Assembly: GCA_038230595.1 (NCBI GenBank)
Contig: JBBRMY010000135.1
Location: forward strand, 1 to 6,625
Source: JBBRMY01 sp038230595
GTDB lineage: Bacteria > Bacteroidota > Ignavibacteria > Tepidaquicellales > Tepidaquicellaceae
Direction of reading: 5' to 3'
DNA: 6,625 nt
In this document: one piece after another, positions 5,738 to 6,625 of the stretch
Numbering within the stretch: position 1 is the stretch's first letter
Layout of the letters: each line of letters starts with the position of its first letter
Program-made: the position numbers and the translations under genes
The notes under the pieces: generated by a model
What the model saw: the letters and a program-made list of their open reading frames with translations, nothing else
What the model was told of the DNA's origin: nothing
Database searches by the model: none

Positions 5738-6625
5738 ATGGAAACAGAAGTAACATCAAAAAAATATTGCAATGATATTTTCTCATTCTCTAGGTACAGA
5801 ACGAGAGAAGTAATGATCGGTGATCTTGGTATTGGCGGTGAGAATCCTGTGAGGGTTCAGTCGATGACTACTACAGACACAATGGATACGATAGCCACTG
5901 TTGAACAATCGATAAGGATAATTGAAGCGGGCGGTGAGCTTGTAAGGATCACTGCTCCAAGTATTAACGAAGCAAAAAATTTAGAGAATATAAAAAATGA
6001 GCTTCGCAAGCGCGGATATAAAACTCCCCTTGTTGCAGATATACATTTCACTCCTAATGCTGCAGAAACAGCAGCTCGCATTGTAGAAAAAGTTAGGGTC
6101 AATCCCGGTAACTATGCGGACAAGAAAAAATTCCAGATTATAAATTATATTGATGAACTTTACAGCAGAGAGCTTGAAAGAATAAGAGCTAAGTTCACGC
6201 CTCTTGTGAAGATATGTAAGGAATACGGTACTGCTATGAGAGTTGGGACCAATCATGGTTCTCTTTCAGACAGGATCATGAGCAGATACGGAGATACACC
6301 ACTTGGCATGGTGGAGTCAGCGTTGGAATTCGTACGGATCTGTGAGGAGAATAATTACTACAGCATTGTTCTTTCAATGAAGGCAAGCAATCCACAGGTT
6401 ATGGTACAGGCTTACAGACTGCTTATAAATAAAATGGAAGAAGAAGGTATGAATTACCCGCTTCACCTTGGAGTTACTGAAGCAGGTGACGGCGAAGACG
6501 GAAGAATAAAATCAGCGCTTGGTATTGGTACGCTTATGGAAGATGGCCTAGGAGATACGATAAGAGTTTCACTTACAGAAGAGCCTGAACTGGAAATTCC
6601 TGTTTGCATAAGTCTTATTAACAGG
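5738..6625 (+). CDS. ispG: 4-hydroxy-3-methylbut-2-enyl diphosphate synthase IspG, N-terminal part, runs off right edge
   Basis: IspG (GcpE) is the cytoplasmic iron-sulfur enzyme that converts 2-C-methyl-D-erythritol 2,4-cyclodiphosphate to HMBPP in the MEP pathway of isoprenoid synthesis. The 296 visible codons cover the TIM-barrel domain. Recognisable motifs are Pro-Val-Arg-Val-Gln-Ser-Met-Thr at 37-44, Ala-Asp-Ile-His-Phe at 100-104, Val-Asn-Pro-Gly-Asn at 121-125, Arg-Val-Gly-Thr-Asn-His-Gly at 168-174, Ser-Met-Lys-Ala-Ser-Asn-Pro at 213-219, and Leu-Gly-Val-Thr-Glu-Ala-Gly at 244-250. The segment at 258-282 (Lys-Ser-Ala-Leu-Gly, then Glu-Glu-Pro) closes the barrel. The N-terminus and the sequence around 130-160 are closer to the long Bacteroidetes/Chlorobi/Chlamydia form, which carries an insert between the barrel and the [4Fe-4S] domain. 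That insert and the cluster cysteines lie beyond the window. The ATG at 5738 gives the expected short leader; AGG 11 bases upstream is a weak ribosome-site candidate. Confidence 0.95.
   Translation, partial: METEVTSKKYCNDIFSFSRYRTREVMIGDLGIGGENPVRVQSMTTTDTMDTIATVEQSIRIIEAGGELVRITAPSINEAKNLENIKNELRKRGYKTPLVADIHFTPNAAETAARIVEKVRVNPGNYADKKKFQIINYIDELYSRELERIRAKFTPLVKICKEYGTAMRVGTNHGSLSDRIMSRYGDTPLGMVESALEFVRICEENNYYSIVLSMKASNPQVMVQAYRLLINKMEEEGMNYPLHLGVTEAGDGEDGRIKSALGIGTLMEDGLGDTIRVSLTEEPELEIPVCISLINR

Larger units (their letters stand above)
1031..6625 (+). other. Probable five-gene operon, continuing past the right edge
   Basis: Five plus-strand genes follow each other with gaps of 18, 4, 6 and 8 bases and no terminator-like stem with a T run between them. 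That spacing is typical of cotranscribed genes. Four of the five products are membrane-bound or plausibly serve membrane lipid chemistry: permease, CDP-alcohol phosphotransferase, its likely CDP-alcohol supplier, and rhomboid. IspG makes isoprenoid precursors. The order is seen in the sequence; cotranscription and shared function are inferred. Confidence 0.6.

Noticed and set aside
5857..6256. Two minus-strand open frames inside ispG.
   Set aside because: They lie entirely opposite the highly conserved IspG barrel and are shadows.

Overview
The window looks like chromosomal DNA from an AT-rich member of the Bacteroidota/Ignavibacteriota/Chlorobiota group. Three things suggest this. The ispG gene at the right edge resembles the long Bacteroidetes/Chlorobi-type enzyme in its N-terminal motifs. 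The rhomboid protease carries a C-terminal tail of a kind I associate with Bacteroidetes-like rhomboids. The start codons have little or no Shine-Dalgarno sequence and AT-rich leaders. I favour an Ignavibacteria-like source, but this is inference from gene style, not a database match.

Layout: bases 1-580 (possibly 631) are the 5' part of a minus-strand gene for a secreted protein with a clear signal peptide and weak Kelch-like features; the gene runs off the left edge. Bases 632-1030 are a divergent, very AT-rich intergenic region with short palindromes and one weak promoter candidate. From 1031 to the right edge, five plus-strand genes follow with gaps of 18, 4, 6 and 8 bases. They are an APC-type permease fused to a universal-stress-like domain, a CDP-alcohol phosphotransferase, a LicC-like nucleotidyltransferase, a rhomboid protease with a C-terminal tail, and ispG (cut by the right edge).

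The spacing suggests one transcription unit centred on the membrane. The most informative pair is the CDP-alcohol phosphotransferase and the nucleotidyltransferase. Together they could activate a phosphorylated polar alcohol with CTP and transfer it to a lipid acceptor, giving an unidentified phospholipid head group. The permease, rhomboid and IspG (isoprenoid precursor synthesis) need not share a pathway with this pair. No tRNA, rRNA, CRISPR array, transposase, phage gene or defence system is visible. I do not see a clearly new system; the head-group module is the best candidate for new biology.
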